Assembly: GCF_022809775.1 (NCBI RefSeq)
Contig: NZ_CP094380.1
Location: forward strand, 1,413,001 to 1,477,000
Length of the DNA stretch: 64,000 nt
Direction: 5' to 3'
From: Pseudodesulfovibrio tunisiensis
Lineage (GTDB): Bacteria > Desulfobacterota > Desulfovibrionia > Desulfovibrionales > Desulfovibrionaceae
Under the pieces are notes generated by a model. The model searched no databases and was not told the DNA's origin. It was given only the letters and a program-made list of their open reading frames with translations. The stretch's first letter is position 1; every line of letters begins with the position of its first letter. Positions 50,056 through 60,305 of this stretch are shown one piece after another. A program made the translations under genes and the position numbers.

Positions 50056-52494
50056 CTACGCCTTTTCGACCTGAACGAGGTTGGTATGCTGGGGGTTGCC
50101 CTTGGCCAGCGGAGACGGCTTGAGCGACGTCAGCACGTTGACGCAGCCTCCCAGATCGTTGCCCTTGCCGTCCGGGGTGAACCAGGCACCCTCGGGCAGG
50201 CTGAGCACGCCGGGCATGATGCGCGGGGTGACCTTGGCCACGGTATGAACAACGCCGCGGGCATTGAAGACCTTGACCTTGTCGCCGTGGGCAATGCCAC
50301 GGATTTCCGCGTCCACCGGGTTGATCCAGAGTTCCTGCGGCGCGACCTTCTTGAGCCAGTCCACGTTGCCGTAGGTGGAGTGGGTCCGCTGCTTGTAGTG
50401 ATGCCCGATGAGCTGAAGCGGATAGGTCTTGCGCAGCGGATCGGAAACGCCTTCCCAAGTGGGCGTGTACTCGGGCAGAGCCGTGATCACGTCACCTTCG
50501 GGCAATTCCCATTCCCTGTTGATGTCCCAGAGCTGCTTGGAGAAAATCTCCAGCTTGCCCGAAGGAGTCTTCACGGGATGCCCTTCCGGGTCCTCGCGGA
50601 ATTCCTTGTACGGGACCGGCGGCAGGCCCGGCTTCTCGCGCTTAAAGATGCCCATGGCAAATGCGTCGGACAGCTTTTCCGGCAGTTCGGGCAGCATTTC
50701 GCGCGACTTCTGGTAGACGTATTCCACCCACTGGGCACGGGTACGACCCTCGGTGAACTTCTCGCCCGCGCCAAGGCGCTCGGCCACTCCGGCACAGATG
50801 TCGTAGATGGTGCGGCTCTCGAAAAGCGGTTCGATCACCTTTTCCGCAAAGATCACATACCCCATTTCCGAGGCGAATCCCTGAGGCGCAAAGTCATCCT
50901 CCTCCAGATTGGAGGTGGCGGGCAGCAGATAATCCGCGAACTTGGCACTCGGGGTCATGAAGTTGTCCACGACCACCACGGTTTCGCACTTGGAGTCGTC
51001 GCCCAGAATTTCGGACGTGCGATTGCTGTCCGAATGCTGGTTGACCAGACAGTTGCCCGCAAAGTTCCAGATGAACTTGATCGGGGCGACCAGCTTGTCG
51101 CGGCCCTGCACACCGTCGCGCTTGGCGGTCATCTCGGTGCCACGCTCGATGGCATCGGTCCAGGTGAAGCAGGAAATGGACGTCTTGACCGGATTTTCCA
51201 GCACCGGAAAGCTGGCGAACGGGATGCCGTAGCCGCTTTCTCGCGCACCGGTATTGCCGCCCTGCACGCCCACGTTGCCGGTCAGGATGGGCAGCATGCT
51301 GATGGCGCGACAGTTGTTCTCGCCATTGGCCTGACGCTGCACGGACCAGCCCTGCGAGATGTAGCAGGGATCGGCCTGCCCGATCTCGCGGGCAAGCTGA
51401 ATGATGCGGCGGGCCGGAATTCCCGTGATTTCCGAAGCCCATTCCGGAGTCTTGGCCTGACCATCCGGGCCCTTGCCCAGAATGTAGGACTTGTAGGAAA
51501 GCCCGGCAGGCACGCCCTCGGGCATGGAATCCTCGTCATACCCGGCAGTGCAGCGGCGCAGAAAATCATGATCCACCAGATCCTCGGAGATCAGCACATG
51601 CGCAATGCCGCAGACAAGTGCCGCGTCCGTGCCGGGGCGAATGGGAATCCATTCGTCGGCCAGCGTGGTGGCGGTGTCCGTGTATCTCGGGTCCACCACG
51701 ATGATGCGGGCATACCCCTTCTTGCGGGCCTCGATCACGTCATGCACCAGACCGCCGCCGCTCATGCGCGTGGCCGCCGGGTTGTTGCCGAAAAACACCA
51801 CCAGCTTGCTGTTCACGATGTCGGACAGCAGGTTGCCTTTGACCCATCCCTTGCCGAAGGTATAGGGCAGGGCCATGTCGATCATGGCGTCGCTGTAGGT
51901 GCCGTACTGGTTCAGGTAGCCGCCGAGGCTGTTCATGAGCCGGGCCACGGGCGTGGAGCCGGTGGGCCAGGACTTGGACAGCACTGCGCCGAGGTTGCCC
52001 GTCCCGTAATTCAGGTAGACGGACTCGTTGCCGTACTTCTCGATGGTCTCGCCAAGGCTCTTGGCAATGCCGTCCAGAGCCTCATCCCAGGAGATGCGCT
52101 CGAACTTGCCTTCGCCACGCTTGCCGACCCGCTTCATGGGGTACTTGAGCCGATCCGGAGCATAGATGCGATGCCGCATGGAACGGCCGCGCAAGCAGGC
52201 GCGCACCTGATGATCGCCATACACGTCCTTGCCCGTATCATCGGTATCCACACGCACGACCACGCCGTCCTTGACGTGAGCGCGCAAGGCACATCGGCTG
52301 CCGCAGTTCACGTTGCAGGATGTCCAGACAACCTTGTCCGCGAACGTTTCCGCACTTTCCACGGACCGGAGGCCACAGAAAACCCCGGCACCGGACAGAG
52401 CGGTCATACCGCCCAGAGCCGCGCTCCACTTCAGGAAGCTGCGCCGCTTCAGGCTCGAGCCTGCCGGTTTCCGTTCCGAATTTTTCCTATCCAT
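50056..52494 (-). CDS. dmsA: DMSO reductase catalytic subunit DmsA
   Basis: An 812-residue molybdenum bis-MGD enzyme for anaerobic respiration of DMSO or related S- and N-oxides. A Tat signal (KRRSFLKW, about residues 16-23) places it outside the membrane. The Fe-S site CNVNCGSRC with VRACLRGRS, the serine molybdenum ligand in KSWPTG and long stretches such as YLNYGTGNLG match E. coli DmsA closely. I use the ATG at 52494, since the Shine-Dalgarno GAGGG lies five bases before it and overlaps an upstream ATG at 52506. It leads dmsB, dmsC, the chaperone and the ferredoxin gene. Confidence 0.95.
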   Translation of the reverse strand: MDRKNSERKPAGSSLKRRSFLKWSAALGGMTALSGAGVFCGLRSVESAETFADKVVWTSCNVNCGSRCALRAHVKDGVVVRVDTDDTGKDVYGDHQVRACLRGRSMRHRIYAPDRLKYPMKRVGKRGEGKFERISWDEALDGIAKSLGETIEKYGNESVYLNYGTGNLGAVLSKSWPTGSTPVARLMNSLGGYLNQYGTYSDAMIDMALPYTFGKGWVKGNLLSDIVNSKLVVFFGNNPAATRMSGGGLVHDVIEARKKGYARIIVVDPRYTDTATTLADEWIPIRPGTDAALVCGIAHVLISEDLVDHDFLRRCTAGYDEDSMPEGVPAGLSYKSYILGKGPDGQAKTPEWASEITGIPARRIIQLAREIGQADPCYISQGWSVQRQANGENNCRAISMLPILTGNVGVQGGNTGARESGYGIPFASFPVLENPVKTSISCFTWTDAIERGTEMTAKRDGVQGRDKLVAPIKFIWNFAGNCLVNQHSDSNRTSEILGDDSKCETVVVVDNFMTPSAKFADYLLPATSNLEEDDFAPQGFASEMGYVIFAEKVIEPLFESRTIYDICAGVAERLGAGEKFTEGRTRAQWVEYVYQKSREMLPELPEKLSDAFAMGIFKREKPGLPPVPYKEFREDPEGHPVKTPSGKLEIFSKQLWDINREWELPEGDVITALPEYTPTWEGVSDPLRKTYPLQLIGHHYKQRTHSTYGNVDWLKKVAPQELWINPVDAEIRGIAHGDKVKVFNARGVVHTVAKVTPRIMPGVLSLPEGAWFTPDGKGNDLGGCVNVLTSLKPSPLAKGNPQHTNLVQVEKA

Positions 52495-52557
52495 AAAAGC
52501 CCTCATTGTTTTGGCCGCCTTGCTGCAGCGACCGGTCTCAATCCATGGAACGCATGA

Positions 52558-52573
52558 AACAATAAGCGTGCCA
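52558..52573 (-). promoter_or_regulatory. Sigma-54-like promoter of the dms operon
   Basis: On the minus strand TGGCACGCTTATTGTT matches the -24 element perfectly; the -12 element has TTGTT where TTGCT is usual. It lies about 65 bases before dmsA, and the gene immediately upstream encodes a sigma-54 response regulator. Confidence 0.6.
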
Positions 52574-52700
52574 AGCTCCGATTTGACCTCATCAATCTGA
52601 AATAAAAGGATAAAAACAAAACCCTCCCTCCGCAGGTCCGAAAAAATCGGAAAGCGGAGAAAGGGATGTCATGCATTTTTTCCGAAATTAATGGAAAGAC

Positions 52701-54110
52701 TCACTCCTTCTCGATGGAATGCTGCTTGAGCTGATCATAGACCCGACTCTTGCCCAGTCCCGACATTTCGCAGGCGCGTTCCACATCCCAGCGGGCCGCC
52801 TCCATGAGCCGGGAAAAATACCATTTGTCCGCCTGCTCCAGAACCCGGGCGCGATATTCCTTGTACACGGGCAGTTCCGCGGCATCCTCGGGCTCCGGCT
52901 CCGGTCCGGCGCCTGCGGAATCCTGTCCGGACAGGGACTGCCTGATCATGGTGATGCGCACCCGTTCCGGCAAATGCATGGGGTACAGTTCGGTATGGGC
53001 ATAGGCACTGACCAGCGAGGTTTCCACCACGTTGGACAGCTCGCGGATGTTGCCGGGCCAGTGATATTCCTGAAGCGCTTCCATGAAATCCGGGGAAATC
53101 CCCTTTTGCGGGATCATGTTCTTTTCGCTGATGCGCCTTGCCATGAAATGGACAAGTTCGGGCAGGTCCTCCTTGCGCTCGCGCAAGGGTGGCAGCGTGA
53201 TGGACATGGCTCCGAGGCGATACAACAGGTCTTCCCGAAACGTACCATTCTGAACCATTTCATTGAGATCACGATGAGTTGCGGAGACCAGACGAAAATC
53301 ACTGGAAACTTCCTGACTGCTGCCCACCCGTCTGTACTTGCGTTCCTGAAGCACGCGAAGCAGTTTCTTCTGAAGGGCAAGGGGCATTTCGCCGATTTCG
53401 TCCAGAAACAGGGTCCCCCGGTCCGCCTCCATGATCAGGCCGCCACTGGCATGGTCCGCGCCAGTGAATGCGCCCTTCACGTGGCCGAAAAGCGTGCTTT
53501 CCAGCAGAGTTGCGGGAATGGACGCGCAGTCCACGACCACGAATGGCCCTCGACTGCGCTGGCTGTTCTCGTGCAGGGCCCGGGCGAACAGTTCCTTGCC
53601 GGTTCCGGTTTCCCCGGAAATGAGCAGGCTGGCATTGCTGCGCGCCGCTATGCCGAGGCGTTCCAGAGCCTGCGTGATGGCCGGCCCGCTGCCCACGATG
53701 CCGCACCGTTCCACGGGCATGGCTCCCTTGTCCGCCTGACGCAGATTGTCCCGGTACTTGAGCACGCGCTTGAGCGGAAGCAGAATCTTCTTGGGGGATA
53801 GCGGTTTCTGGAGATAATCCCAGGCACCGTTGCGGATGGCCAGTTCCGCGCCGTCCGGATCGCCCAGTCCGGTCAGGATGATGACCTCGGGCGGCAGTTC
53901 CTGCTCGCGCAGTCGGGGAAGGATGTCCAGACCGTTGCCGTCCGGCAGGCGGATGTCCAGAAACACCACATCGAACTCGATCTCGCGGTTCTTTGCCAGC
54001 CCTTCGCGCACGGTAAGCGCACAGTCGGCGTCATGACCGATGTTGCGCACCAGTTCCATGAGCGCCTCGCAGGTCATGCGATCATCGTCTATGACAAGCA
54101 CCTTGGCCAT
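52701..54110 (-). CDS. Sigma-54-dependent response regulator (NtrC family)
   Basis: A 469-residue regulator: receiver domain (about 1-120) with phospho-acceptor D52 in VFLDIRLPDG, AAA+ domain with Walker A GETGTGKE and the canonical sigma-54 loop GAFTGA, and a C-terminal Fis-type helix-turn-helix (VERACEMSGLGKSRVYDQLKQH). GGGGG precedes the ATG at 54110. It follows the hybrid sensor kinase gene by 60 bases and precedes the dms promoter, so I infer it activates dmsABC when phosphorylated by that kinase. Confidence 0.92.
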   Translation of the reverse strand: MAKVLVIDDDRMTCEALMELVRNIGHDADCALTVREGLAKNREIEFDVVFLDIRLPDGNGLDILPRLREQELPPEVIILTGLGDPDGAELAIRNGAWDYLQKPLSPKKILLPLKRVLKYRDNLRQADKGAMPVERCGIVGSGPAITQALERLGIAARSNASLLISGETGTGKELFARALHENSQRSRGPFVVVDCASIPATLLESTLFGHVKGAFTGADHASGGLIMEADRGTLFLDEIGEMPLALQKKLLRVLQERKYRRVGSSQEVSSDFRLVSATHRDLNEMVQNGTFREDLLYRLGAMSITLPPLRERKEDLPELVHFMARRISEKNMIPQKGISPDFMEALQEYHWPGNIRELSNVVETSLVSAYAHTELYPMHLPERVRITMIRQSLSGQDSAGAGPEPEPEDAAELPVYKEYRARVLEQADKWYFSRLMEAARWDVERACEMSGLGKSRVYDQLKQHSIEKE

Positions 54111-54169
54111 ATATGCCCCCTTCCCGACGGTTCCGCCGCCGTGCGACGGCTCCGCCTGTTTTTCGAAAC

Positions 54170-56755
54170 TCAGTTTTCCTCGCGATCGAAATCCTCGTCC
54201 CGAGAGGAAAAATCGGGCTTGAGGTATTTGCGCACGGCCATTGCCAGCGCCTTCAGGCTGATGGGTTTCTTGAGGTATTCCCGAATTCCCAGTGAGGCCG
54301 CCGCGCTTTCGTCGAAACGATGGCTGTAGCCGCTGCACAGAATGACCGGCACCCCGGGCCGGGCTTCGAGCACCTTGCGGGCAAATTTGTCCCCCCGCAG
54401 TCCGGGCATGTTGTAGTCCGTGATCACCAGATCGAAATCCCCGGGCGCATTGCAGAACAGCTCGGCAGCGGCAAGGCTGTCGGTCTCGCCATGCACCTTG
54501 TATCCAAGATTCGTCAGGAATTCCGAGCAGGAACTTACCAGTTCATCCTCGTCATCCACCAGCAGGATGCACCCGCACCCTGAACATATCTCGGTGTCCC
54601 CACGCGTTTCCACGGCAAGCTCGCCGCTTTTGACCATGGCCGGAATGTAGACCCGGAACTCCGCGCCCCGCCCCGGCTCGTTGCGAACCAGAATCTCGCC
54701 TCCCCAGGATTTGACGATGCCCTGCACCATGGCCAGCCCGAGTCCGGTGCCCTTTCCCGGCATCTTGGTGGTAAAGAACGGATCGAAAATCCGGTCCACC
54801 ACCTCGGGCGGAATGCCACCGCCCATGTCCCGCACGGACAGGACCACATGCGGCCCGGGCTTGAGCACAGAGGTTTCCGGCCGATCGCTGCCCACGCTCT
54901 CCCCATGCACGGAAATGGACATGGTTCCCCCGGAATTCTCCATGGCGTGCGCCGCATTGGTGCACAGATTCATGAGCACCTGATGCACCTGCGTGGGATC
55001 GGCCAGCACGGTTCGTTCCGGCGACGCGATCTCGTAGTCCATGGTAATGGATGCGGGAAGCGACGCTTCAAGAAACTTGATGGTTTCCTTGACGATGGGC
55101 CCAAGATTCAGGGGAATTGCCTCCTCGCTGCTCTTGCGCGTGAAGGTCAGTATCTGGCTGACCAGATCCCTGCCTCGGTACGCGGCGGCAAGCATGGCCT
55201 GCACCTTGGCGGCCAGCGGTTCGTTCCCGTCCAGATGAAACATTTCGACCATTTCGCCGTTGGCGATGATCACGCCGAGAATGTTGTTGAAATCATGGGC
55301 AATGCCCCCGGCCAGAGTACCCAGCGCCTCCATGCGCTGCACGCGCTGAAGCTGGCGTTCCTTCTCGTGCAGGGAAATCTCGGTTCGCTTGCGCTGCAAC
55401 GCCTCCTCGAACGCGAACAGGACCTCGGCCAGCAGGGAAACCTCGCTCGACACGTACCGGGCCTGCCGCCTGCCCACGGCGATGATCCGCAGATCGGCCC
55501 CGGCCAGAATGTGCAGCGGCACCATGATCACATGCACGTCCAGACCATCCGAACCACGCAACGTGGCCTGTACCACCTGACAGTTGCCCAGCGCCTCCAT
55601 CTGCTCGAAGGAAAGCTGTGCCCCGCCAATGTCCAGCGGCTCGCAAACGGCCCGTTCCCCGCATTCCGTGGCAAGAAAGACCTTGAGCACCCCGTTCCCG
55701 GCAACCTCGCCGAGAAACGCGCGCTCGCTCGAGGACATGTTCTCGGCCTCCTCGAGACAGCGAAGCATGACCTCGTGCTCGGTATGGCACTCCAGCGAAC
55801 CAAGCAGCACCTTGTTGATGGAGCTGAGCGCCATGGTGCGCTGGGCCACCTGTCGCTTGAGGCTGCGGTTCCAGACCAGCACCAGTACCACGCCCCCGAG
55901 AATGGCCCCGCACACGGAAAACAGACCGATCCAGAATTTCCAGCTCGCCCAGATGGGGCGGTAGTGCAGGGTCAGCCACCGTTCCTCGATCACCTTGCGC
56001 TCATGAGGCAGAATCATGGCCAACCCCTTGCGCAGAATGCTGCCGAGAATGGGACTGGCCTTGAGCGAGGCAATGCGCAGATCAATGGTGTAGTTGGTGA
56101 TGCCTGCAATGCGCAGGTTGCTGATGCGCGCGTTGGCAATGTAGCGCGAGGCCAGTGCCATGTCGCAGATCAGCGCGTCCACGTCGCCCACGGCAAGGGA
56201 GCGAAGGCCGCCGATGTATCCCCCGGCCATGGGCACGATGGTGTATTCGCCGGGATAATGCTTTTTCAGATACCGGGTGAATTCCGGGGACACGGTCACG
56301 CCGATGCGCATGCCGTCCAGCTTTTCCAGCGTGAGCTCCTCCTGGAACTCCTTTCTGGTGATGATGGCGGCGGGCACGGTCACGTAGGGCTGGGTAAAGT
56401 CCAGATACTCGCGGCGACCTTCCGTCATTTCCAGCGCCGCAACCACATCCACATTCCCCTGCTTCACCTCGCGCAGCACCTCGTCCCGGTTGCGGAAACG
56501 CACCGGGACGAAGCGCAGTCCGGTCTTTTCATTGATCAGCCGGACATAATCCGCGCTCAAGCCCTCATAGCCGCCCTTGAGTCCGTATTCCTCATAGGGA
56601 GGATAATGCAGGGACACGCCGAGCCTGACCTCCTTGTTTCGCGAAATCCACTCCCGTTCCTCCACGGTCAGGGGGGTGCGCTCGTCAAAGGTCGAGCAGG
56701 ACGCGGCCGTCATGAGAACAAGGACGGCCAGAAGGACTTGAACGAATCGTTGCAT
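54170..56755 (-). CDS. Hybrid sensor kinase with periplasmic binding-protein domain
   Basis: An 861-residue membrane sensor. A lipoprotein-like signal (LMTAASC) leads into a periplasmic type-3 solute-binding domain (about 40-265, SLHYPPYEEYG, DVVAALEMTEGRREYLDFTQPY). A transmembrane helix follows near 275-297, then a GAF-like region, a HisKA box (AGGIAHDFNNIL), an ATPase domain (GTGLGLAMVQGI) and a C-terminal receiver (VITDYNMPG). It probably senses a small ligand such as a sulfoxide and phosphorylates the sigma-54 regulator encoded 60 bases downstream. It starts 21 bases after the FmdE fusion gene. Confidence 0.9.
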   Translation of the reverse strand: MQRFVQVLLAVLVLMTAASCSTFDERTPLTVEEREWISRNKEVRLGVSLHYPPYEEYGLKGGYEGLSADYVRLINEKTGLRFVPVRFRNRDEVLREVKQGNVDVVAALEMTEGRREYLDFTQPYVTVPAAIITRKEFQEELTLEKLDGMRIGVTVSPEFTRYLKKHYPGEYTIVPMAGGYIGGLRSLAVGDVDALICDMALASRYIANARISNLRIAGITNYTIDLRIASLKASPILGSILRKGLAMILPHERKVIEERWLTLHYRPIWASWKFWIGLFSVCGAILGGVVLVLVWNRSLKRQVAQRTMALSSINKVLLGSLECHTEHEVMLRCLEEAENMSSSERAFLGEVAGNGVLKVFLATECGERAVCEPLDIGGAQLSFEQMEALGNCQVVQATLRGSDGLDVHVIMVPLHILAGADLRIIAVGRRQARYVSSEVSLLAEVLFAFEEALQRKRTEISLHEKERQLQRVQRMEALGTLAGGIAHDFNNILGVIIANGEMVEMFHLDGNEPLAAKVQAMLAAAYRGRDLVSQILTFTRKSSEEAIPLNLGPIVKETIKFLEASLPASITMDYEIASPERTVLADPTQVHQVLMNLCTNAAHAMENSGGTMSISVHGESVGSDRPETSVLKPGPHVVLSVRDMGGGIPPEVVDRIFDPFFTTKMPGKGTGLGLAMVQGIVKSWGGEILVRNEPGRGAEFRVYIPAMVKSGELAVETRGDTEICSGCGCILLVDDEDELVSSCSEFLTNLGYKVHGETDSLAAAELFCNAPGDFDLVITDYNMPGLRGDKFARKVLEARPGVPVILCSGYSHRFDESAAASLGIREYLKKPISLKALAMAVRKYLKPDFSSRDEDFDREEN

Positions 56756-56775
56756 GTCGATTTTTCCGGGACAAC

Positions 56776-58449
56776 CTACTTGCCGAAGGAGCACTTGGGA
56801 AAGGTGCAGTTGCTGCATCCCAGACACATGCCGCCATTCCCCATCTCGGCCAGATCGTCGCGGGTGATGTCCACATCCGCCAGCAGACGCGGCAGAAGCA
56901 GGTCCAGACTGGTTCTCCGGAAGAACAGGGCGCAGGCGGGCACACCCAGCAGGCGGGCCTTCCCGATTCTTCCGATCAGGGTCATGGCCCCGGGCAGGAT
57001 GGGCGCACCGTAGACCAGGGAATGCGCTCCCGCATCCACAAGGCCGTGACGGGTGAGATCATCCGGATCAACGGACAGTCCGGCCGTGGTGATGATCAGA
57101 TCGCAGCCGCCGTCCAGCAGCTCCCGGGCTCCATCACGAATGGCCTCGCGGTCATCCGGCGCAAACACCGTCTTGAACACGGTGCAGCAGTCGAACGCGG
57201 CCAGCTTGGTACGAATGATGTCCTCGAAACGATCCTCGATGATGCCGTTGAACACTTCGTTGCCCGTGATCAGAATGCCCACTGTCGTCTTTTTCAGGGG
57301 AAGCACATCGAATGCCGGACGATCGCCCAGCACTTCCAGCGCATGGTCGAAATCCGGCTTTTCCAGATACAGTGGAATGGCTCTGGTGCCCGCGATTTCC
57401 GCGCCCTTGCGCACCATGGTCCATCCCTTGCGACTGGCCGCCATCACGCCGTGGCAGAGATTGAAACTCTTGAGTCTGCGGCGATCCACGCGCAGCAGGC
57501 CGTCGCAATCGGCCTGAAGCGTGACCTTGCCTTCGTGCGGTTCGCCCTTGGCGGAAATGCCCTTGCCCGCCAGACGCGAGGCAAACGCCTTGGCGCAGTC
57601 GTCCTCGTGCACCCACTGGGGATCGACCTCGCCCTCCTGCACGTACACGTTGTTCTTGCCCATCTGCTGCAAGCGGCACAGGTCGCCCACGGCAAAGGTC
57701 TGGCCATTGCGGAATGCCGCGCCCTTGTCCACGCCCGGCACGATCTGGGTCATGTCATGGGCAGCACGTTTGCCCGCCGCATCCTCGGATCGAATGGTGC
57801 GCACCTGCTTGGGCAGGGAATAGATCACGCCGGAATCGGCCACGGCCTGCTCGGTGTAGGGGGACTCTCCGCCGCAGGAACGGCAGACCGCGCCGTGCAC
57901 GGAGGGGTATGCCTCGCCGCACATGGGGCAGACGGCGATCTCGCCCTTGCTGCGCTTGACCAGCATGGACGCGTCCACGGTAATGGGCTGGATGGAAAGA
58001 ATATCGGCTCCGGCCATGCCGATCTGATGCCGAAGCAGATCGGAATCCTGATCCTTCTTGGCCTTGGTCTTCAGGAACCACGGCCTGATCTCGGAATCCT
58101 CGGGAATCTTGTCCAGATCCAGCCAGACCCGCACGCCCTCGCCCGTGAACTTGTCGTACAGGCTCATGGCATAGCGACCGAAATTAAGCACGCGCATCCA
58201 GCCGTTGCCCACAGTGCAGGGCGTCAGCATCTGAATGGCGTCCGGCAGACACCAGGAGGTCTCGGAAATGGCCTCGTACAACACCCCCTCGGGCATGCGC
58301 TGCATGGCCTCGGCAACCATGTATCCGCCGATGAGCAGCCCGGGAGCCGGATAGTTGTGAAACAGGCTGGCCATCTCGATGAATTCCTCAAACGTATTGC
58401 GGCCCACCATGCGGTATTCCGCAGCCGCGGTAGCATCATAGTCTTTCAT
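56776..58449 (-). CDS. FmdE / molybdopterin-binding fusion protein
   Basis: A 557-residue fusion. Residues about 15-150 are an FmdE-like domain (FHNYPAPGLLIGGYMVAEAM, SETSWCLPDAIQ). A zinc ribbon follows (CPMCG...CRSCGG, about 173-192). From about 225 there is the same MoeA/MoCF-like region as the protein encoded at 36636-37661, including ITGNEVFNGII and GLSVDPDD, and the same C-x2-C-x2-C-x4-C-SFGK tail. It is co-oriented with the sensor kinase and dms genes. I infer a role in molybdenum cofactor supply or sensing for the reductase. Confidence 0.85.
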   Translation of the reverse strand: MKDYDATAAAEYRMVGRNTFEEFIEMASLFHNYPAPGLLIGGYMVAEAMQRMPEGVLYEAISETSWCLPDAIQMLTPCTVGNGWMRVLNFGRYAMSLYDKFTGEGVRVWLDLDKIPEDSEIRPWFLKTKAKKDQDSDLLRHQIGMAGADILSIQPITVDASMLVKRSKGEIAVCPMCGEAYPSVHGAVCRSCGGESPYTEQAVADSGVIYSLPKQVRTIRSEDAAGKRAAHDMTQIVPGVDKGAAFRNGQTFAVGDLCRLQQMGKNNVYVQEGEVDPQWVHEDDCAKAFASRLAGKGISAKGEPHEGKVTLQADCDGLLRVDRRRLKSFNLCHGVMAASRKGWTMVRKGAEIAGTRAIPLYLEKPDFDHALEVLGDRPAFDVLPLKKTTVGILITGNEVFNGIIEDRFEDIIRTKLAAFDCCTVFKTVFAPDDREAIRDGARELLDGGCDLIITTAGLSVDPDDLTRHGLVDAGAHSLVYGAPILPGAMTLIGRIGKARLLGVPACALFFRRTSLDLLLPRLLADVDITRDDLAEMGNGGMCLGCSNCTFPKCSFGK

Positions 58450-58702
58450 GCTGGCATTCTCCGAATAAAAAAGTATAAAGCCGGACTGTTACAAAGAGCA
58501 TACCAGCACAAGCTTCTGTTTTTTCCTTCTTTTTCAAGCAGATAAAAAACAAACAGATTCCATGCCGTACGCATTTTCCGGCAAAAGCGGAAAGATATAT
58601 CCTGACGACAGGACAGCCTTTCCACTTTTTCCGGAAGAAAGCAACGGACAATCATCAAAAAACAGAGCGACCAGTTTCTTCAGGCTCCCTTTCCCCCTCC
58701 CC
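58450..58702. other. Intergenic region, no recognisable gene
   Basis: AT-richer spacer upstream of the FmdE fusion gene. Short overlapping frames have no family or good start. The promoter of the leftward gene must lie here, but I see no clear sigma-54 or sigma-70 signature. Confidence 0.45.
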
Positions 58703-58740
58703 AAAAAAACAAGCCCCTGCCTGCTTGCGCAGACAGGGGC
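58703..58740 (-). terminator. Rho-independent terminator of the APC permease gene
   Basis: On the minus strand GCCCCTG...CAGGGGC forms the stem, with further CTGC/GCAG pairing inside, followed by TTGTTTTTTT. Confidence 0.85.
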
Positions 58741-58787
58741 GGGAGAGGGGTCCGACACGGATGGTTGTGCCGGATTGTTGCCATTGA

Positions 58788-60305
58788 TCAATCGCCTGCG
58801 CCCTGATGCTGTTCGGCACCGACCCGGGGATCGCGGCTCTTGAAGAAGACCGGAATGTCGCTGCGGCCCAGAATGCGGGAACGCAGAATGGATTCCGGCA
58901 GCTTGGCCCATTCGGACCTGTTGGAATAGTAGAAGAAGAAGCCCATGGCGACCCAGGCCACCAGACACCAGCGGGAGGCCACGCCGATGTAGGCCGGGGA
59001 CCCCGGAACCAGCAGCAGCACAATGCACATGACGGAGGTCAGAATGCCCACGGTGCAGCAGAACAGCCGGGTGGCCCTGTTCGTGACATCCGTGCTGCCG
59101 AGCAGGACCCGACGTGCGGCAAGGCAGGAGAACAGGTAGCCGATGCCGGTGCCCACGGAACTCATGTCCACGATCCAGACCACGACCGAACGGCCTGCGA
59201 ACGGGGTCAGCAGCACGATGGCGATGGTGAACAGAATGGCCTTGTAGGGCGAACGGTACTTGGGATGGATATCACCGAACCAGGAAGGAAGAATGCCGCC
59301 GCGAGCCATGCTGAGCAGCAGGCGGGACGTGGCAATGTAAAAGCCGTTGATGCCGGTGCACACAGCGCCCATGACCGCACAGGCCAGCACGATGGCGCCG
59401 AACTTGCCAAAGGCCAGCTTGGCGACTTCGCCCGTGGCCCAGGCAGTTCCGCCAGCCTCGCGCAGAGCGTCCATTTTGGCCAGCATGTCCGGATACGGAA
59501 TCGCAATGGCCACGGCCAGCGTGACAAGGCTGTACAGCACAACGCCGCACAGAATGGCAATGATCATGATGTTGCGTGCCCGGGCCGGATCAAAGGAGAA
59601 TTCCTCGGCAGCCTGAGGAACCGTATCGAATCCCACGAAAAGGAAGGGAGAGATGGCAAAGATGAGCAGCACGCAGGAAAGCATGGTGCGATGCTCGGCA
59701 AACAAGGGCATGAGATTGCTGAAATGCGCGGTTTCAAGTGAAGCGGTACCGCCAAACAGGGAAACAATGCCCACGGTCAGCAGAAAGGCAAGAACAACCT
59801 GCAGTTTTCCGGCAAAGCTGACGCCCCGATAGTTGAGCCAGCCGAAGAGCAGGGTCGCGCCGGTCATGAGCATGGTTTCGCCCATGTAGACTTCCCACCC
59901 TGCTATGGAATAGAGCGGCCCGAACTCGAAAACGCCGGGAAAAAGAAAACGGAAAATCAGGGCGAGTGCGGCAATGTCGATGCCGATGATGGCGATGTAG
60001 CCGAGCACGAGCGCCCAACCGCAGATGAATGCCGCAGTAGGGCCGTATCCCACATAGGCATAGGCAAACGCACCTCCGGCAACCGGAGCGTACTTGATCA
60101 TGTAGCTGTAGCAGACCGCCACGAAGCAGAGCAGGAACGCGCCGACCGCGAATCCGATCAGGGTGCCAAGGGGACCGGCCTGGGGAAGAAACATGTCGCC
60201 GGGAAGAACAAAGCATCCCCAACCGACTATCGAACCGAGCGCCAACGCCCAGACCTGTGCCGGGGAAAGCGATTTTTCCAATTTCAACTGTTCGTCTTGT
60301 GCCAT
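58788..60305 (-). CDS. APC family amino-acid permease
   Basis: A 505-residue membrane protein with about 12-13 helices. The APC landmark in helix 1 is ALGSIVGWGCFVLPG, and helix 6 has FAISPFLFVGFDTVPQAAEE. The family imports or exchanges amino acids and amines. I start at the ATG at 60305; an open frame runs further upstream. It is transcribed leftward from a sigma-54 promoter 280 bases away, divergent from DUF4125-TauE, with a RocR-like activator nearby. The substrate is unknown. Confidence 0.9.
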   Translation of the reverse strand: MAQDEQLKLEKSLSPAQVWALALGSIVGWGCFVLPGDMFLPQAGPLGTLIGFAVGAFLLCFVAVCYSYMIKYAPVAGGAFAYAYVGYGPTAAFICGWALVLGYIAIIGIDIAALALIFRFLFPGVFEFGPLYSIAGWEVYMGETMLMTGATLLFGWLNYRGVSFAGKLQVVLAFLLTVGIVSLFGGTASLETAHFSNLMPLFAEHRTMLSCVLLIFAISPFLFVGFDTVPQAAEEFSFDPARARNIMIIAILCGVVLYSLVTLAVAIAIPYPDMLAKMDALREAGGTAWATGEVAKLAFGKFGAIVLACAVMGAVCTGINGFYIATSRLLLSMARGGILPSWFGDIHPKYRSPYKAILFTIAIVLLTPFAGRSVVVWIVDMSSVGTGIGYLFSCLAARRVLLGSTDVTNRATRLFCCTVGILTSVMCIVLLLVPGSPAYIGVASRWCLVAWVAMGFFFYYSNRSEWAKLPESILRSRILGRSDIPVFFKSRDPRVGAEQHQGAGD

